Source: Diaphorobacter nitroreducens
GTDB lineage: Bacteria > Pseudomonadota > Gammaproteobacteria > Burkholderiales > Burkholderiaceae_C
Direction of reading: 5' to 3'
NCBI GenBank assembly: GCA_003755025.1
Contig: RJVL01000004.1
Coordinates: forward strand, 186,001-250,000
DNA length: 64,000 nucleotides
The translations under genes and the position numbers were made by a program. Below the pieces are notes generated by a model. That model ran no database searches. It was not told the DNA's origin and worked only from the letters and a program-made list of their open reading frames with translations. Of this stretch, positions 43,559-52,997 are shown one piece after another; within the stretch, counting starts at the first letter, position 1; each line of letters opens with the position of its first letter.

Positions 43559-44341
43559 TTACTGCGCCACCCAGCCGCCGTCCATATTCCATGCCACGCC
43601 GCGCACGTTGTTGGCGGCGGCCGAGCAGAAGAACACGGCCAGTTCACCCAGCTCTTCGGGTGTGGTGAACTGCATGGAGGGCTCCTTCTCGCCCAGCAGC
43701 ACTTTCTTGGCTTCTTCGTTGGAGATGCCCAGCGCGGCGGCCTTGGCGTCCACCTGCTTTTGCACCAGCGGTGTGAGCACCCAGCCGGGGCAGATCGCGT
43801 TGCAGGTCACGCCCGTCGGGGCGGTCTCCAGCGCAGTCACCTTGGTCAGGCCCACGATGCCGTGCTTGGCCGCCACGTAGGCCGACTTCTGCGCCGATCC
43901 CACCAGGCCGTGCACCGACGCCACGTTGATGATGCGGCCCCAGTCATTGGCCAGCATGCCGGGCAGCGCCAGGCGCGTGGTGTGGAAGGCGCTGGTCAAG
44001 TTGATGGCGATGATGGCGTCCCACTTCTCCACCGGGAAGTCCTGCACGCTGGCCACGTGCTGGATGCCGGCGTTGTTGACCAGGATGTCCACGCGGCCGA
44101 ACTGGGATGCGGCGTACTTGAGCATGTCCTCGATCTCCGCGGGGCGGCTCATGTCCGCGCCGTGGTAGGCCACGCGGGCGCCTGCGGCCTCGCCGGCGGC
44201 CAGCACCTCAGCGCGCGGACCGTCCACGTCGCCAAAGCCGTTGAGCACGATGTTCGCCCCCTGGCGCGCGAGCGCCTTGGCGATGCCCAGCCCGATGCCG
44301 CTGGTGGAGCCGGTGACGAGGGCGGTTTTGCCGTTCAGCAT
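43559..44341 (-). CDS. 3-hydroxybutyrate dehydrogenase
   Basis: A 260-residue short-chain dehydrogenase oxidising D-3-hydroxybutyrate to acetoacetate with NAD, as in breakdown of polyhydroxybutyrate. The nucleotide-binding motif is TALVTGSTSGIGLGIAKALA, then NNAGIQHVA. The catalytic residues are in NVASVHGLVGSAQKSAYVAA and KHG (Ser, Tyr, Lys). The stretch CNAICPGWVLTPLVQKQVDA is characteristic of 3-hydroxybutyrate dehydrogenases. GGAGAG precedes the ATG at 44341. A PHA regulator (phaR) is a few kilobases away, consistent with polymer storage. Confidence 0.93.
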   Translation of the reverse strand: MLNGKTALVTGSTSGIGLGIAKALARQGANIVLNGFGDVDGPRAEVLAAGEAAGARVAYHGADMSRPAEIEDMLKYAASQFGRVDILVNNAGIQHVASVQDFPVEKWDAIIAINLTSAFHTTRLALPGMLANDWGRIINVASVHGLVGSAQKSAYVAAKHGIVGLTKVTALETAPTGVTCNAICPGWVLTPLVQKQVDAKAAALGISNEEAKKVLLGEKEPSMQFTTPEELGELAVFFCSAAANNVRGVAWNMDGGWVAQ

Positions 44342-44410
44342 GAGAGTCTCTCCGAATGAATTAGGATGCAGCGCAGGCATTATCGAGCGCTGCATGACGG
44401 TACCGTTTCC

Positions 44411-45346
44411 ATGATTCAACCTACGCTGAAATACGTACCGTGCCCCGGCCCCGTGGCCGCCGGCCACCCGGAACAAGGCCATCGCATGGCCTACTGGGAG
44501 TGGAACGAGACGGGCGACGCGGCCCATCCCCATGTGATCGTCTGCGTCCACGGGCTGGCACGCCAGGGGCGGGACTTCGACACCCTGGCTCGCGCGCTGG
44601 CCCGCCATGCGCGCGTGGTCTGCCCCGATGTCGTGGGGCGCGGACGCAGCGATTGGCTGGCCGATCCGATGCAATACCAATTGCCGGTGTACGCGGCCGA
44701 CATGCTGGCCTTGCTGGCGCAACTGCACGCGCAAGGCCCCATCGCCACCCTGGATTGGGTGGGCACGAGCATGGGCGGGCTCATCGGCATGGGCCTGTGC
44801 GGCCAGACGGGGGCGTTGCCGGTACCTGTGCGGCGCCTGGTGCTCAACGATGTGGGGCCGCGGGTGGAGTGGCAGGCGCTCGCGCGCATCGGCCAGTACC
44901 TGGGGCAGCCCGCGCATTTCGCGACGCTGCAGCAGGCGGCCGACGCGCTGTGGGCGGTGTCGCGCAGCTTCGGGCCGCACACACCTGCGCAGTGGCTGGA
45001 ACTGTCTCGCGCCATGGTGCGCGAGGCGCCCCAAGGGGGCTTGGCCCTGCACTACGACCCGGCGATCGCCGTGCCCTTTCGCGCCCTCACGCCCGAGGCC
45101 GCGCTGGCGGGTGAGCAGCAGCTATGGCAGCTGTACGACCAGATCCCGGCCCAGGTGTTGCTGCTGCGCGGTGCGGAGTCGGACCTGCTGTCCAGCGCCA
45201 CGGCGCGCGAGATGACCGCGCGCGGCCCGCGTGCGCGGCTGGTGGAGTTCGCCGGCGTGGGCCACGCGCCGACGCTGGTGCAGCCGGACCAGGTGGCCGT
45301 GGTCGCGCAGTTCCTGCTGAAGCGGCAGGAGGAGTTGACAGCATGA
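44411..45346 (+). CDS. Alpha/beta hydrolase
   Basis: A 311-residue alpha/beta-hydrolase. The fold is marked by VIVCVHGLARQGRDFDTLAR (oxyanion region), the nucleophile elbow DWVGTSMGGLIGMGL, and a late His in FAGVGHAPTLV. Asp in LLRGAESDLL or nearby may be the acid. The substrate is unknown. The start at 44411 is taken as the first good ATG. Its stop overlaps the relA start (ATGA), so the two are probably translated together, though no functional link is evident. Confidence 0.85.
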   Translation: MIQPTLKYVPCPGPVAAGHPEQGHRMAYWEWNETGDAAHPHVIVCVHGLARQGRDFDTLARALARHARVVCPDVVGRGRSDWLADPMQYQLPVYAADMLALLAQLHAQGPIATLDWVGTSMGGLIGMGLCGQTGALPVPVRRLVLNDVGPRVEWQALARIGQYLGQPAHFATLQQAADALWAVSRSFGPHTPAQWLELSRAMVREAPQGGLALHYDPAIAVPFRALTPEAALAGEQQLWQLYDQIPAQVLLLRGAESDLLSSATAREMTARGPRARLVEFAGVGHAPTLVQPDQVAVVAQFLLKRQEELTA

Positions 45347-47586
45347 AGAGCAGTTCCATCGGCCATCTGCCCATGGGGCAGGGCGCGGCCGCCGGGCCCC
45401 GACCCGAGGCGGTGCCGCAGCTCATCGCAGCCACCGCGCAGGCGGGGCCGGAGCATGCCGACGCCCTGGTACGCGCCCGCGCCTTTGCCGAGCCGCTCTT
45501 GATCGGCGAAACGTTGGAAACCGGAGAGAACACCCTCGTCCATGCCGATGCGGTGTCCGCCATCCTCAAGCACCTGGGCGGCTCGGAAACCATGCAGGCG
45601 GCGGCCTATCTGGTGTATGCCTGCTCGCACCTGAACAAGCCCGAGGAAGTGATCACCAAGGCCTTCGGCAGCAATTTCGCCGCGCTGGCGCTGGAGACCA
45701 CCAAGCTCATGCGCGTGCAACTGCAGGCGCGCGAGGCGCAGGTGACGGGCCAGCAGGTGGACGATGCGGCCACGCAGACCGAGAACGTGCGCAAGATGCT
45801 GCTGGCCTTCTCGCGCGACCTGCGCGTGGTGATGCTGCGCCTGGCGTCCCGCCTGCAGACGCTGCGCTTTTACGCCGCAGCCAAGCGCCCGGTATCGCCG
45901 GCCATCGCGCGCGAGGCGCTGCAGGTGTTCGCGCCGCTGGCCAACCGCCTGGGCATCTGGCAGATGAAGTGGGAGCTGGAAGACCTGGCCTTCCGCTTCC
46001 TGGAGCCCGAGACCTACAAGGAAGTGGCCCGCCTGCTCGACGAGAAGCGCGTGGAGCGCGAGCTGTACATGGAGCAGGTGCGCAGCCGGCTGGAGTCCGA
46101 GTTGCGCGCGCGCAGCATCAGCGCCAGCGTGCAGGGCCGGCCCAAGCACATCTACAGCATCGTCAAGAAGATGCGCGGCAAGTCGCTGAACTTCGACCAG
46201 GTGTTCGATATCCGTGCGCTGCGTGTGGTGGTGCCGAGCGTCAAGGACTGCTACGCGGCTTTGAGCTGGGTGCACAGCCAGTTCAAGCCCATCGAGGCGG
46301 AGTTCGACGACTACATCGCCCGCCCCAAGCCCAACGGCTACCAGTCGCTGCACACCGTGGTGCGCGACGAGGCGGGCAAGGCCATCGAGATACAGATCCG
46401 CACCCAGGCCATGCACGACCATGCCGAGCATGGCGTGGCCGCGCACTGGGCCTACAAGGAGGCGGGCACCAAGGGCTACGCTGGCGTGTCGGCCAGCAGC
46501 GAGTACGACGCCAAGATCGCCGTACTGCGCCAGCTGCTGGCGTGGGAGCGCGACCTGGTGGGCTCCGCCAGCCGCAGCGGGTTGTTCGAAGACCGCATCT
46601 ATGTGCTGACCCCGGACGCGGCCGTGGTGGAACTGCCCCAGGGCGCCACGCCCGTGGACTTCGCCTATGCCGTGCACACCAGCGTCGGCCATCGCTGCCG
46701 GGGTGCGCGTGTCGACGGCAACATGGTTCCGCTGAACACGCCGCTGCAAAACGGCCAGACGGTGGAGATCACCACCGTGAAGGAAGGGCGTCCTTCGCGC
46801 GACTGGCTCAACCCGGAACTGGGCTACCTCACCAGCAACCGCGCGAAGGCCAAGGTGCGCGCGTGGTTCAACGCACAGGCCACCCATGCCACGGTGGCGC
46901 GCGGCCGCGAGCTGGTGGAAAAGCTGCTGCAGCGCGAGGGCAAGACGGCCCTCAAGCTTGACGACCTGGCGGTGCAGCTGGGCTTCAAGTCGGCCGAGGC
47001 CTTGTTCGAAGTGGTGGGCAAGGACGAATTCTCGCTGCGCAGCATCGAGACCTTGTTGCGCCCACCCGAGCCGGCGGTCGACGAGCCTGACGTGCTGCTC
47101 AAGAAGGCGCGCACACCCGACGGCGCGCCCAAGGGCGGCGTGCTGGTGGTGGGCGTGGATTCCCTCATGACGCAGTTGGCCAAGTGCTGCAAGCCCGCGC
47201 CGCCCGATGAGATCCGCGGTTTCGTCACGCGCGGCAAGGGCGTGAGCGTGCACCGCGCCGACTGCAGCAACTTCCGCGAGATGGCGGCGCGCAATGCGGA
47301 GCGCGTGATCGACGTGGAGTGGGGAAAGTCGCAGCGCGTCGCTGGAGAAGCCGCCGTCTACCCCGTGGACGTGGCGGTGGAAGCCTCGGACCGCCAGGGC
47401 CTGCTGCGCGACATCTCGGAAGTGTTCGCGCGCGAGAAGACCAACGTCATCGGCGTGCAAACACAGTCCGTCAAGGGAACGGCATGGATGACCTTCACCG
47501 TGGAGGTGTCCGATGCGGGGCGGCTCAACAAGGTGCTGGGTATCGTGGCCGCGGTGCAGGGGGTGCGGTCGGCGCGCCGGCGATGA
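45343..47586 (+). CDS. relA: RelA-type (p)ppGpp synthetase
   Basis: A 747-residue RelA/SpoT homologue. The N-terminal hydrolase-like region lacks the catalytic HD pair (AAAYLVYACSHLNKPEEV where a hydrolase has HDVIED), so it should only synthesise. The synthetase domain shows VQGRPKHIYSIVKKM and EFDDYIARPKPNGYQSLHTV; the acidic EFDD matches RelA, while SpoT has a basic RFKD. TGS (VELPQGATPVDFAYAVHT), zinc-finger (CCKPAPPDEIRGFVTRGKGV) and ACT domains follow. GGAGGAG precedes the start. It produces the stringent-response alarmone at ribosomes during amino acid starvation. Confidence 0.94.
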   Translation: MKSSSIGHLPMGQGAAAGPRPEAVPQLIAATAQAGPEHADALVRARAFAEPLLIGETLETGENTLVHADAVSAILKHLGGSETMQAAAYLVYACSHLNKPEEVITKAFGSNFAALALETTKLMRVQLQAREAQVTGQQVDDAATQTENVRKMLLAFSRDLRVVMLRLASRLQTLRFYAAAKRPVSPAIAREALQVFAPLANRLGIWQMKWELEDLAFRFLEPETYKEVARLLDEKRVERELYMEQVRSRLESELRARSISASVQGRPKHIYSIVKKMRGKSLNFDQVFDIRALRVVVPSVKDCYAALSWVHSQFKPIEAEFDDYIARPKPNGYQSLHTVVRDEAGKAIEIQIRTQAMHDHAEHGVAAHWAYKEAGTKGYAGVSASSEYDAKIAVLRQLLAWERDLVGSASRSGLFEDRIYVLTPDAAVVELPQGATPVDFAYAVHTSVGHRCRGARVDGNMVPLNTPLQNGQTVEITTVKEGRPSRDWLNPELGYLTSNRAKAKVRAWFNAQATHATVARGRELVEKLLQREGKTALKLDDLAVQLGFKSAEALFEVVGKDEFSLRSIETLLRPPEPAVDEPDVLLKKARTPDGAPKGGVLVVGVDSLMTQLAKCCKPAPPDEIRGFVTRGKGVSVHRADCSNFREMAARNAERVIDVEWGKSQRVAGEAAVYPVDVAVEASDRQGLLRDISEVFAREKTNVIGVQTQSVKGTAWMTFTVEVSDAGRLNKVLGIVAAVQGVRSARRR

Positions 47587-47617
47587 CGGCCGCCAGGGCC
47601 GAGGCGGCATTTTTTGC

Positions 47618-47626
47618 TGCTATACT
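47618..47626 (+). promoter_or_regulatory. Extended -10 promoter of tRNA-Val
   Basis: TGCTATACT, an extended -10 element, lies 20 bases before the tRNA. No clear -35 box is present. Confidence 0.5.
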
Positions 47627-47646
47627 CCCGCTTCTCGAACAAACAC

Positions 47647-47723
47647 AGGCGCGTAGCTCAGCTGGTTAGAGCACCACCTTGACATGGTGGGGGTCGTTGG
47701 TTCGAGTCCAATCGCGCCTACCA
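47647..47723 (+). tRNA. tRNA-Val(GAC)
   Basis: A 77-base cloverleaf with acceptor stem AGGCGCG/CGCGCCT, D-arm TAGCTCAGCTGGTTAGAGC, anticodon loop CTTGACATG (anticodon GAC, reading GUC/GUU valine codons), T-arm GGTTCGAGTCC, and an encoded CCA end. It is followed by a strong terminator at 47784. Confidence 0.97.
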
Positions 47724-47783
47724 TTTCTCTCTGCGGAAGCCACCCAGACTTCAGCATGCAAAGAGAGAAATTCTGTACAAAAC

Positions 47784-47807
47784 GCCGCTCGACAGAGCGG
47801 CTTTTTT
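47784..47807 (+). terminator. Rho-independent terminator after tRNA-Val
   Basis: GCCGCTC, loop GACA, GAGCGGC, then six T. Confidence 0.92.
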
Positions 47808-47952
47808 GTTTCCGGATCCCCCGCATTCAGCCTGGAGCAGGCGGTCGTGCAGGCCATCAGGGTATTCCTGCGCGCTGCGCGGGTGCGGCCTGCCTAGAAT
47901 CTGCTGCACTGCAATACAAGCCATGACGGGCCATGTACCCGAGGAGCCGCCT

Positions 47953-48492
47953 GTGCCAGACAAGAACCCAGCACCTGACCCAAAAACCGCCCAGCGCGTG
48001 ATCAAGAAGTACCCCAACCGCCGGCTGTACGACACGTCGACCTCCACCTATGTCACGCTGGCCGAGGTCAAGCAGCTGGTGATGCAGGGCGAATCCGTCG
48101 TGGTGCGCGACGCCAAGACCAGCGAAGACCTCACGCGCAGCATCCTGCTGCAGATCATCCTGGAGGAGGAGGCAGGCGGCGCGCCGATGTTCAGCGAGGC
48201 GGCGCTGGCCAACATCATCCGCTTCTATGGCCACGCCATGCAGGGCTTCATGGGTGCGTACCTAGAAAAGAACGTGCAGATGTTCACCGAGATCCAGGCC
48301 AAGCTGGCCGAGCAGTCGCAAGGCCTCACGCCCGAGATGTGGACGCAATTCATGAATCTGCAATCGCCCATGATGAAGGGGCTGATGGGCAACTACGTGG
48401 AGCAGTCGCAGAACATGTTCCTGCAGATGCAGGACCAGATGCAGAAGCAGACCGAGCAGATGCTGGGCGCGTTTGGCCTCAAAAAGCGCTGA
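47953..48492 (+). CDS. phaR: Polyhydroxyalkanoate synthesis repressor PhaR
   Basis: PhaR binds DNA and PHA granules and represses phasin and PHA genes. The 179-residue protein has the N-terminal PHB/PHA accumulation DNA-binding domain (RVIKKYPNRRLYDTSTSTYV, LAEVKQLVMQGESVVVRDA, DLTRSILLQIILEEE) and a second helical domain rich in Met and Gln (EQSQNMFLQMQDQMQKQTEQ). The GTG at 47953 was chosen because GAGGAG lies six bases upstream; an ATG at 47923 has none. Together with hydroxybutyrate dehydrogenase it implies PHB storage. Confidence 0.92.
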   Translation: MPDKNPAPDPKTAQRVIKKYPNRRLYDTSTSTYVTLAEVKQLVMQGESVVVRDAKTSEDLTRSILLQIILEEEAGGAPMFSEAALANIIRFYGHAMQGFMGAYLEKNVQMFTEIQAKLAEQSQGLTPEMWTQFMNLQSPMMKGLMGNYVEQSQNMFLQMQDQMQKQTEQMLGAFGLKKR

Positions 48493-48519
48493 GCCCGGCA
48501 GAACTGGGAAAATGCGGGG

Positions 48520-49911
48520 ATGAGCCAAGCACTCTCCCCCGCCAAGACCCCCAAAATCGGGTTCGTCAGCCTCGGCTGCCCCAAGAACCTCACCGACTCC
48601 GAACTCCTCCTCACGCAACTCAGCGCCGAGGGCTACGAAACCTCCAAGACCTTCGAGGGCGCAGACCTCGTCATCGTCAACACCTGCGGCTTCATCGATG
48701 AAGCCGTGAAGGAAAGCCTGGACACCATTGGCGAGGCCTTGGCCGAGAACGGCAAGGTGATCGTTACCGGCTGCCTGGGCGCGCGCGCCGGCGAGACGGG
48801 CGGCAACCTCGTGAAAGAGGTACACCCCAGCGTGCTGGCCGTGACCGGGCCGCATGCGGCGCAGGAAGTGATGGAGGTCGTGCATACCCACTGCCCCAAG
48901 CCGCACGACCCCTTCCTTGACCTGGTGCCGGGCAGCTTCGGCGAGGCGGGCATCAAGCTCACGCCGCGCCACTATGCCTACCTGAAGATCAGCGAGGGCT
49001 GCAACCACCGCTGCACCTTCTGCATCATCCCCTCGATGCGCGGCGACCTGGTGTCCCGCCCGGTGGGCGATGTGCTCAAGGAAGCCAAGGCGCTGTTCGA
49101 GGGTGGGGTGAAGGAACTGCTGGTCATCAGCCAGGACACATCGGCCTATGGCGTGGACGTGAAGTACCGCACGGGCTTCTGGGACGGCAAGCCCGTCAAG
49201 ACGCGCACGCTGGAGCTGGTGCAGACGCTGGGCGAGATGGCCGCCACCTACGGCGCGTGGGTGCGCCTGCACTATGTCTACCCCTACCCGAGCGTGGACG
49301 ACATCATTCCGCTGATGGCGCAGGGCTTGGTGCTGCCATACCTGGATGTGCCCTTCCAGCACAGCCACCCCGACGTGCTCAAGCGCATGAAGCGCCCCGC
49401 CAGCGGCGAGAAGAATCTGGAGCGCATCCTGCGCTGGCGCGAGGCCTGCCCAGAGATCGTGATCCGCAGCACCTTCATCGCGGGCTTCCCCGGCGAGACG
49501 GAAGAAGAGTTCCAGCACCTGCTGGACTTCGTGCGCGAGGCGCAGATCGACCGTGCGGGCTGCTTTGCCTACAGCGACGTGGAGGGCGCCGCCGCCAACG
49601 AGCTGCCGGGCCTGCTGCCCATGGAACTGCGCGAGGAGCGCCGTGCGCGCTTCATGGCGGTGGCGGAGGAAGTCTCCACCGCCAAGCTGCAGCGCCGCGT
49701 GGGCCAGACCATGCAGGTGCTGGTGGACCAGGCCGTGGGCCTGGGCAAGAAGGGCGGCGTGGGCCGCAGCTACGCCGATGCGCCCGAGATCGACGGCGTG
49801 GTGCACCTGCTGCCGCCCGAGAAATTCAGCAAGACCTACAAGGTGGGCGACTTCGTGAAGGCGCGCATCGTGGGAACGCAGGGGCATGACCTGGTGGGCG
49901 TGCCGGTGTAA
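48520..49911 (+). CDS. rimO: Ribosomal protein S12 methylthiotransferase
   Basis: RimO is a radical-SAM enzyme that methylthiolates an aspartate of ribosomal protein S12. The 463-residue protein has the N-terminal MTTase domain with cysteines 20, 56 and 85 ([34 protein letters not shown]). The radical-SAM cluster CNHRCTFC is at 161-168, and a C-terminal TRAM domain ([18 protein letters not shown]) completes it. SLGCPKN and DTSAYGVD favour RimO over MiaB. It follows phaR by 27 bases and is ended by a strong terminator. Confidence 0.96.
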   Translation: MSQALSPAKTPKIGFVSLGCPKNLTDSELLLTQLSAEGYETSKTFEGADLVIVNTCGFIDEAVKESLDTIGEALAENGKVIVTGCLGARAGETGGNLVKEVHPSVLAVTGPHAAQEVMEVVHTHCPKPHDPFLDLVPGSFGEAGIKLTPRHYAYLKISEGCNHRCTFCIIPSMRGDLVSRPVGDVLKEAKALFEGGVKELLVISQDTSAYGVDVKYRTGFWDGKPVKTRTLELVQTLGEMAATYGAWVRLHYVYPYPSVDDIIPLMAQGLVLPYLDVPFQHSHPDVLKRMKRPASGEKNLERILRWREACPEIVIRSTFIAGFPGETEEEFQHLLDFVREAQIDRAGCFAYSDVEGAAANELPGLLPMELREERRARFMAVAEEVSTAKLQRRVGQTMQVLVDQAVGLGKKGGVGRSYADAPEIDGVVHLLPPEKFSKTYKVGDFVKARIVGTQGHDLVGVPV

Positions 49912-49936
49912 TCAACGGCGGCCATACAGCGCCCAC

Positions 49937-49972
49937 AAAAAAGGGAACGTGCGAACCACGTTCCCTTTTTTT
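49937..49972. terminator. Bidirectional terminator after rimO
   Basis: A-run, stem GGGAACGTG/CACGTTCCC with 5-base loop, then seven T; it can serve rimO and the convergent FKBP gene. Confidence 0.92.
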
Positions 49973-50005
49973 CCGGGCGCCCCGCCAGCGGGGCGCGGAG
50001 TTCCG

Positions 50006-50365
50006 TCAGACGCCGACGGCCAGCAGCTCCACGTCGAACTTCAGCGTGGCGTTGGGCGGGATCACGCCGCCGGCGCCGCGTGCGCCGTAGCCCAGGGCTG
50101 CCGGGATGATCAGTGTGCGCTGGCCGCCGATCTGCATGCCTTGCACGCCCTCGTCCCAGCCCTTGATGACCATGCCCGCGCCCAGGGGAAACTCGAACGG
50201 GTCGTTGCGGTCGCGGCTGGAATCGAACTTGGCGCCTTGCTGGCCGTCGTTGTAGAGCCAGCCGGTGTAGTGCACGCGCACCGACTGGCCGCGCGTGGCC
50301 TGCGCGCCGGTGCCGACGACGGTGTCTTCATACTGCAGGCCGGAGGCGGTGGTGGTGAATGCCAT
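50006..50365 (-). CDS. FKBP-type peptidyl-prolyl cis-trans isomerase
   Basis: A 119-residue single-domain FKBP with no signal peptide, so probably cytoplasmic. Core motifs are ASGLQYEDTVVGTGAQATRG, VRVHYTGWLYNDGQQGAKFD, LGAGMVIKGWDEGVQGMQIG and LGYGARGAGGVIPPNATLKF, covering the ligand pocket residues. It catalyses proline isomerisation in protein folding. The start at 50365 follows AAGGAA; an upstream in-frame start lies in repeat-flanked sequence. Confidence 0.93.
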   Translation of the reverse strand: MAFTTTASGLQYEDTVVGTGAQATRGQSVRVHYTGWLYNDGQQGAKFDSSRDRNDPFEFPLGAGMVIKGWDEGVQGMQIGGQRTLIIPAALGYGARGAGGVIPPNATLKFDVELLAVGV

Positions 50366-50386
50366 GGTGAACGGTTCCTTGATTTG

Positions 50387-50441
50387 ATTCAAAAAAGATA
50401 GCTGTTAGCGCTTATCCAATAAGCGCTAGGGGCCAAAAAGA
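50387..50441. repeat. Dispersed palindromic repeat
   Basis: One of the best copies: ATTCAAAAAAGATAGCTGTT, AGCGCTTATCC, AATAAGCGCTAGGGGCC. It lies between the FKBP gene and the HxlR regulator. Confidence 0.75.
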
Positions 50442-50493
50442 CCAAAACCCGCACACGGCGGGCTGGTGGGGGCCTAAGGGCTTGCGGGGCGCT

Positions 50494-50799
50494 TTACTTC
50501 TTCACGCGCGCGGCGGACCAGCGGGTGGCAAAAGCCTGCACATCGGACAGGCGCTTGAGCAGATCCTGGCCCACGGGGGTGACGGTGTAGCCGTCGCTGC
50601 CGTGGTCCAGCAGTCCGCACTCGCGCAGTTCCTTGATGCGGGTGTTGAGCGTGTTGGGCGTGATGCCGCCGACGCTGTCTTGCAGCAAGCGGAACGTCTG
50701 CGGATGGCCGTCGCGCAGGGCCCACAGCACGCGCAGCGCATAACGGCATTCGAGTTTCTCGAACAGCTGGTTGACGGCGGCGTTTTCCTTGGAGCTCAT
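50494..50799 (-). CDS. HxlR-family winged-helix regulator
   Basis: A 101-residue DNA-binding protein. The pattern FEKLECRYALRVLWALRDG, FRLLQDSVGGITPNTLNTRI, KELRECGLLD and YTVTPVGQDLLKRL fits the HxlR branch of the MarR-like winged helices, whose members often sense reactive carbonyl or oxidative signals through a cysteine. Here Cys18 in LECRYALR occupies that region. Targets are unknown. Upstream there is an inverted repeat (GCTAC, 7-base spacer, GTAGC at 50903-50919) that might be its operator. Confidence 0.8.
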   Translation of the reverse strand: MSSKENAAVNQLFEKLECRYALRVLWALRDGHPQTFRLLQDSVGGITPNTLNTRIKELRECGLLDHGSDGYTVTPVGQDLLKRLSDVQAFATRWSAARVKK

Positions 50800-50902
50800 G
50801 AACGCTTCTCCTTGCGCATAGGGTGGTGGGGTGCCGCGCCGCGCAGGGGCGGAGCGGCGGTGGTTGCAAAAAACGATAGCAATATAGCCTGGAAATGTAC
50901 CT

Positions 50903-50919
50903 GCTACAAGTTTAGTAGC
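50903..50919. promoter_or_regulatory. Inverted repeat upstream of the HxlR gene
   Basis: GCTAC-AAGTTTA-GTAGC in the gap before the HxlR gene; a possible autoregulatory operator, also near a degenerate dispersed repeat. Confidence 0.3.
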
Positions 50920-50973
50920 TCGTTGCGTCCGGCTGACATGTGCAAACCCTGAAAAATGGGGTAGCCATGCGGC

Positions 50974-51876
50974 TCACTCCGGGGCCCTGCGCACGAGGTG
51001 CTCCACCAGCAGCCGGGCGGCGGGTGACAGGCCATCCTCGCTGCGAAAGCAGATGGCAAAGCGCCGCCGTGCCCAGCCGTCGGCCAGCGGAATCACGCGC
51101 ACGCCGGTGGCGGCGGCAAACGGCTCGGCCACTTCGCGTGGGATCACGCTGATGGCCAGGTTGGCGCGCACCACGCGCAGCGCAGCGTCGAAGTTGGACA
51201 CCTGCACGCGGTGTGCCAGCATCTTGCCCTCCACGGCCGCGGCGCGCGCCAGCAGCACCTGTACGGCGCTCAGCGCCGGCATGCTGACGAACTCATGCCC
51301 CAGCACGTCGGCAAAGCGCACGCGCGCTGACTGGGCCACGGGGTGATCGGGGTGGGCGACGATGGCCAGATGGTCGTGGCGGTAGCTGCGGGTCTGCAGC
51401 CCCTGCAGGTCCGCCGCGTCCCAGCAGATGCCCACGGTGGCGCTGCCCTCGCGGATGCCGCGCACCACCTCGGGGCTCACGCGCTCCTCCATGCTCACCT
51501 GGATGTCGCGGTGCGCGGCGTCCTGCAGGAACGCTGCTACGTCGTCGGCCAGCGACTCGGCCATGACCGAGGCCGTGACCAGCATGCGCACCTGTCCGCG
51601 GATGCCGGTGTTGAACGCGGCCATGTCCCGCTCGATGCGCCCCACGCTGGCCAGCATCTCGCGCGCATGCTCCAGCAGCGCCTCACCCGCCGGGGTGGGC
51701 GCCACGCCATGCCGGCGGCGCACCAGCAGGCGCGCGCCCACGGTGTCTTCCAGTTGCGCCAGCCGTTTGCTGACGGCCGAGCCCACGATGGCCTCCTGCT
51801 GCGCGGCACGCGCAATGTTGCGGTGCTCGCACACGGCGACGAACAGCTTGAGCGAGAGCAGGTCGGGCAGACGCAT
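50974..51876 (-). CDS. LysR-type transcriptional regulator
   Basis: A 300-residue LysR regulator: helix-turn-helix LKLFVAVCEHRNIARAAQQE and GSAVSKRLAQLEDTVGARLL, then a two-lobed effector domain. It is divergent from the HMG-CoA lyase-like/CoA-transferase/Bug operon, with 111 bases between the starts. That gap contains GGAAC and GTTCC (51892-51908), a possible regulator site. It most likely controls this operon in response to a carboxylate or CoA-ester-related effector; the effector is unknown. Confidence 0.88.
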   Translation of the reverse strand: MRLPDLLSLKLFVAVCEHRNIARAAQQEAIVGSAVSKRLAQLEDTVGARLLVRRRHGVAPTPAGEALLEHAREMLASVGRIERDMAAFNTGIRGQVRMLVTASVMAESLADDVAAFLQDAAHRDIQVSMEERVSPEVVRGIREGSATVGICWDAADLQGLQTRSYRHDHLAIVAHPDHPVAQSARVRFADVLGHEFVSMPALSAVQVLLARAAAVEGKMLAHRVQVSNFDAALRVVRANLAISVIPREVAEPFAAATGVRVIPLADGWARRRFAICFRSEDGLSPAARLLVEHLVRRAPE

Positions 51877-51987
51877 GAGAATTTCCGTTTGGGAACGCTT
51901 GGGGTTCCTAAATTGAGGTTTCGTAGTGTGCTGGAATTTTTAAAATCCACAACGGCACTGACGCACATCAACCCTCCAGGCAATTCC

Positions 51988-52959
51988 ATGGCTTCGCTAC
52001 CCACCCTCTGCGACCCGCGCCCCGGCCACGCCACCGTGCGCGAGGTGGGCCTGCGCGATGGCCTGCAGAGCATCGCCACCACGCTGCCGACAGCACACAA
52101 GATCGCGTGGCTGGACGCCGCCTATGCCTCCGGCCAGCGCGAGATCGAGGTGGGCTCCTTCGTGCCCGCGCGCCTGCTGCCGCAACTGGCCGACACCGCC
52201 GAGGTGCTCGCGCATGCGCTCACGCTGCCGGGGTTGGTGGCCTCTGTGCTGGTGCCCAACCTCAAGGGGGCCGAGCGCGCCATCGACGCGGGTGCGCACT
52301 GGATGATCGTGCCTCTGTCGGCCAGCCATGCGCACAGCCTGGCCAACCTGCGCAAGACGCCCGACGAGGTGGTGGCGGAGGTGGCCCGCATCCGCGCCAC
52401 CCGCGATGCAGCGGGCAGCGCGACGCGCATCGAGGGCGGCGTGGGCACGGCCTTCGGCTGCACGCTCCAGGGCGACGTGGCCGAGGACGAGGTGCTGCGC
52501 CTGCTGCAGGCGCTGCTGGATGCCGGCGCCGACCGCGTGAGCCTGGCCGACACCGTGGGCTATGCCGATCCGGCCGGCGTGCAGCGCCTCTTCGAGAAAG
52601 CGCGCGCGCTGGTGGGCGACCGCCTGGCCGCCGCGCATTTCCATGACACGCGCGGCATGGGGCTGGCCAACTGCTACGCCGCCTGGCAGGCGGGCATCAC
52701 CCGCTTCGACGCCTGCCTGGCCGGCATTGGCGGCTGCCCGCATGCGCCCGGCGCCAGCGGTAACGTGACCACCGAAGACCTGGCCTTCATGCTGGAGCGC
52801 ATGGGACTGTTCACGGGACTCGACGTGGCCGCGCTGCTCGCGCTGCGCCAGCGCGTGCAGGGCTGGCTCGCGGGCGAGACGCTGCATGGCACGCTGTGGC
52901 AGGCCGGTCTGCCGCGCCACACGGGCGCTTCTGTTTCCACCCTGGCGCAGCCTGCCTGA
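51988..52959 (+). CDS. Hydroxymethylglutaryl-CoA lyase-like enzyme
   Basis: A 323-residue member of the HMG-CoA lyase/DRE-TIM metallolyase family. It has TVREVGLRDGLQSI (catalytic Arg, Asp), HFHDTRGMGLANCYAAWQAG (metal His) and GGCPHAPGASGNVTTEDLAF with the Cys loop (GxGGCP). It should cleave a 3-hydroxy-3-methylacyl-CoA to acetyl-CoA and a ketoacid or ketone body. In this operon, beside a class III CoA-transferase and a solute-binding protein, a substrate such as 3-hydroxy-3-methylglutarate or citramalate is possible. The start at 51988 is the family start. Confidence 0.88.
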   Translation: MASLPTLCDPRPGHATVREVGLRDGLQSIATTLPTAHKIAWLDAAYASGQREIEVGSFVPARLLPQLADTAEVLAHALTLPGLVASVLVPNLKGAERAIDAGAHWMIVPLSASHAHSLANLRKTPDEVVAEVARIRATRDAAGSATRIEGGVGTAFGCTLQGDVAEDEVLRLLQALLDAGADRVSLADTVGYADPAGVQRLFEKARALVGDRLAAAHFHDTRGMGLANCYAAWQAGITRFDACLAGIGGCPHAPGASGNVTTEDLAFMLERMGLFTGLDVAALLALRQRVQGWLAGETLHGTLWQAGLPRHTGASVSTLAQPA

Positions 52960-52997
52960 GCGGGCGCGCCTGTTTTTAGCTTCTTCTTTGGGACACC

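Noticed and set aside
45052-47610. Long minus-strand frame opposite relA
   Set aside because: No domain similarity; shadow of RelA coding sequence.
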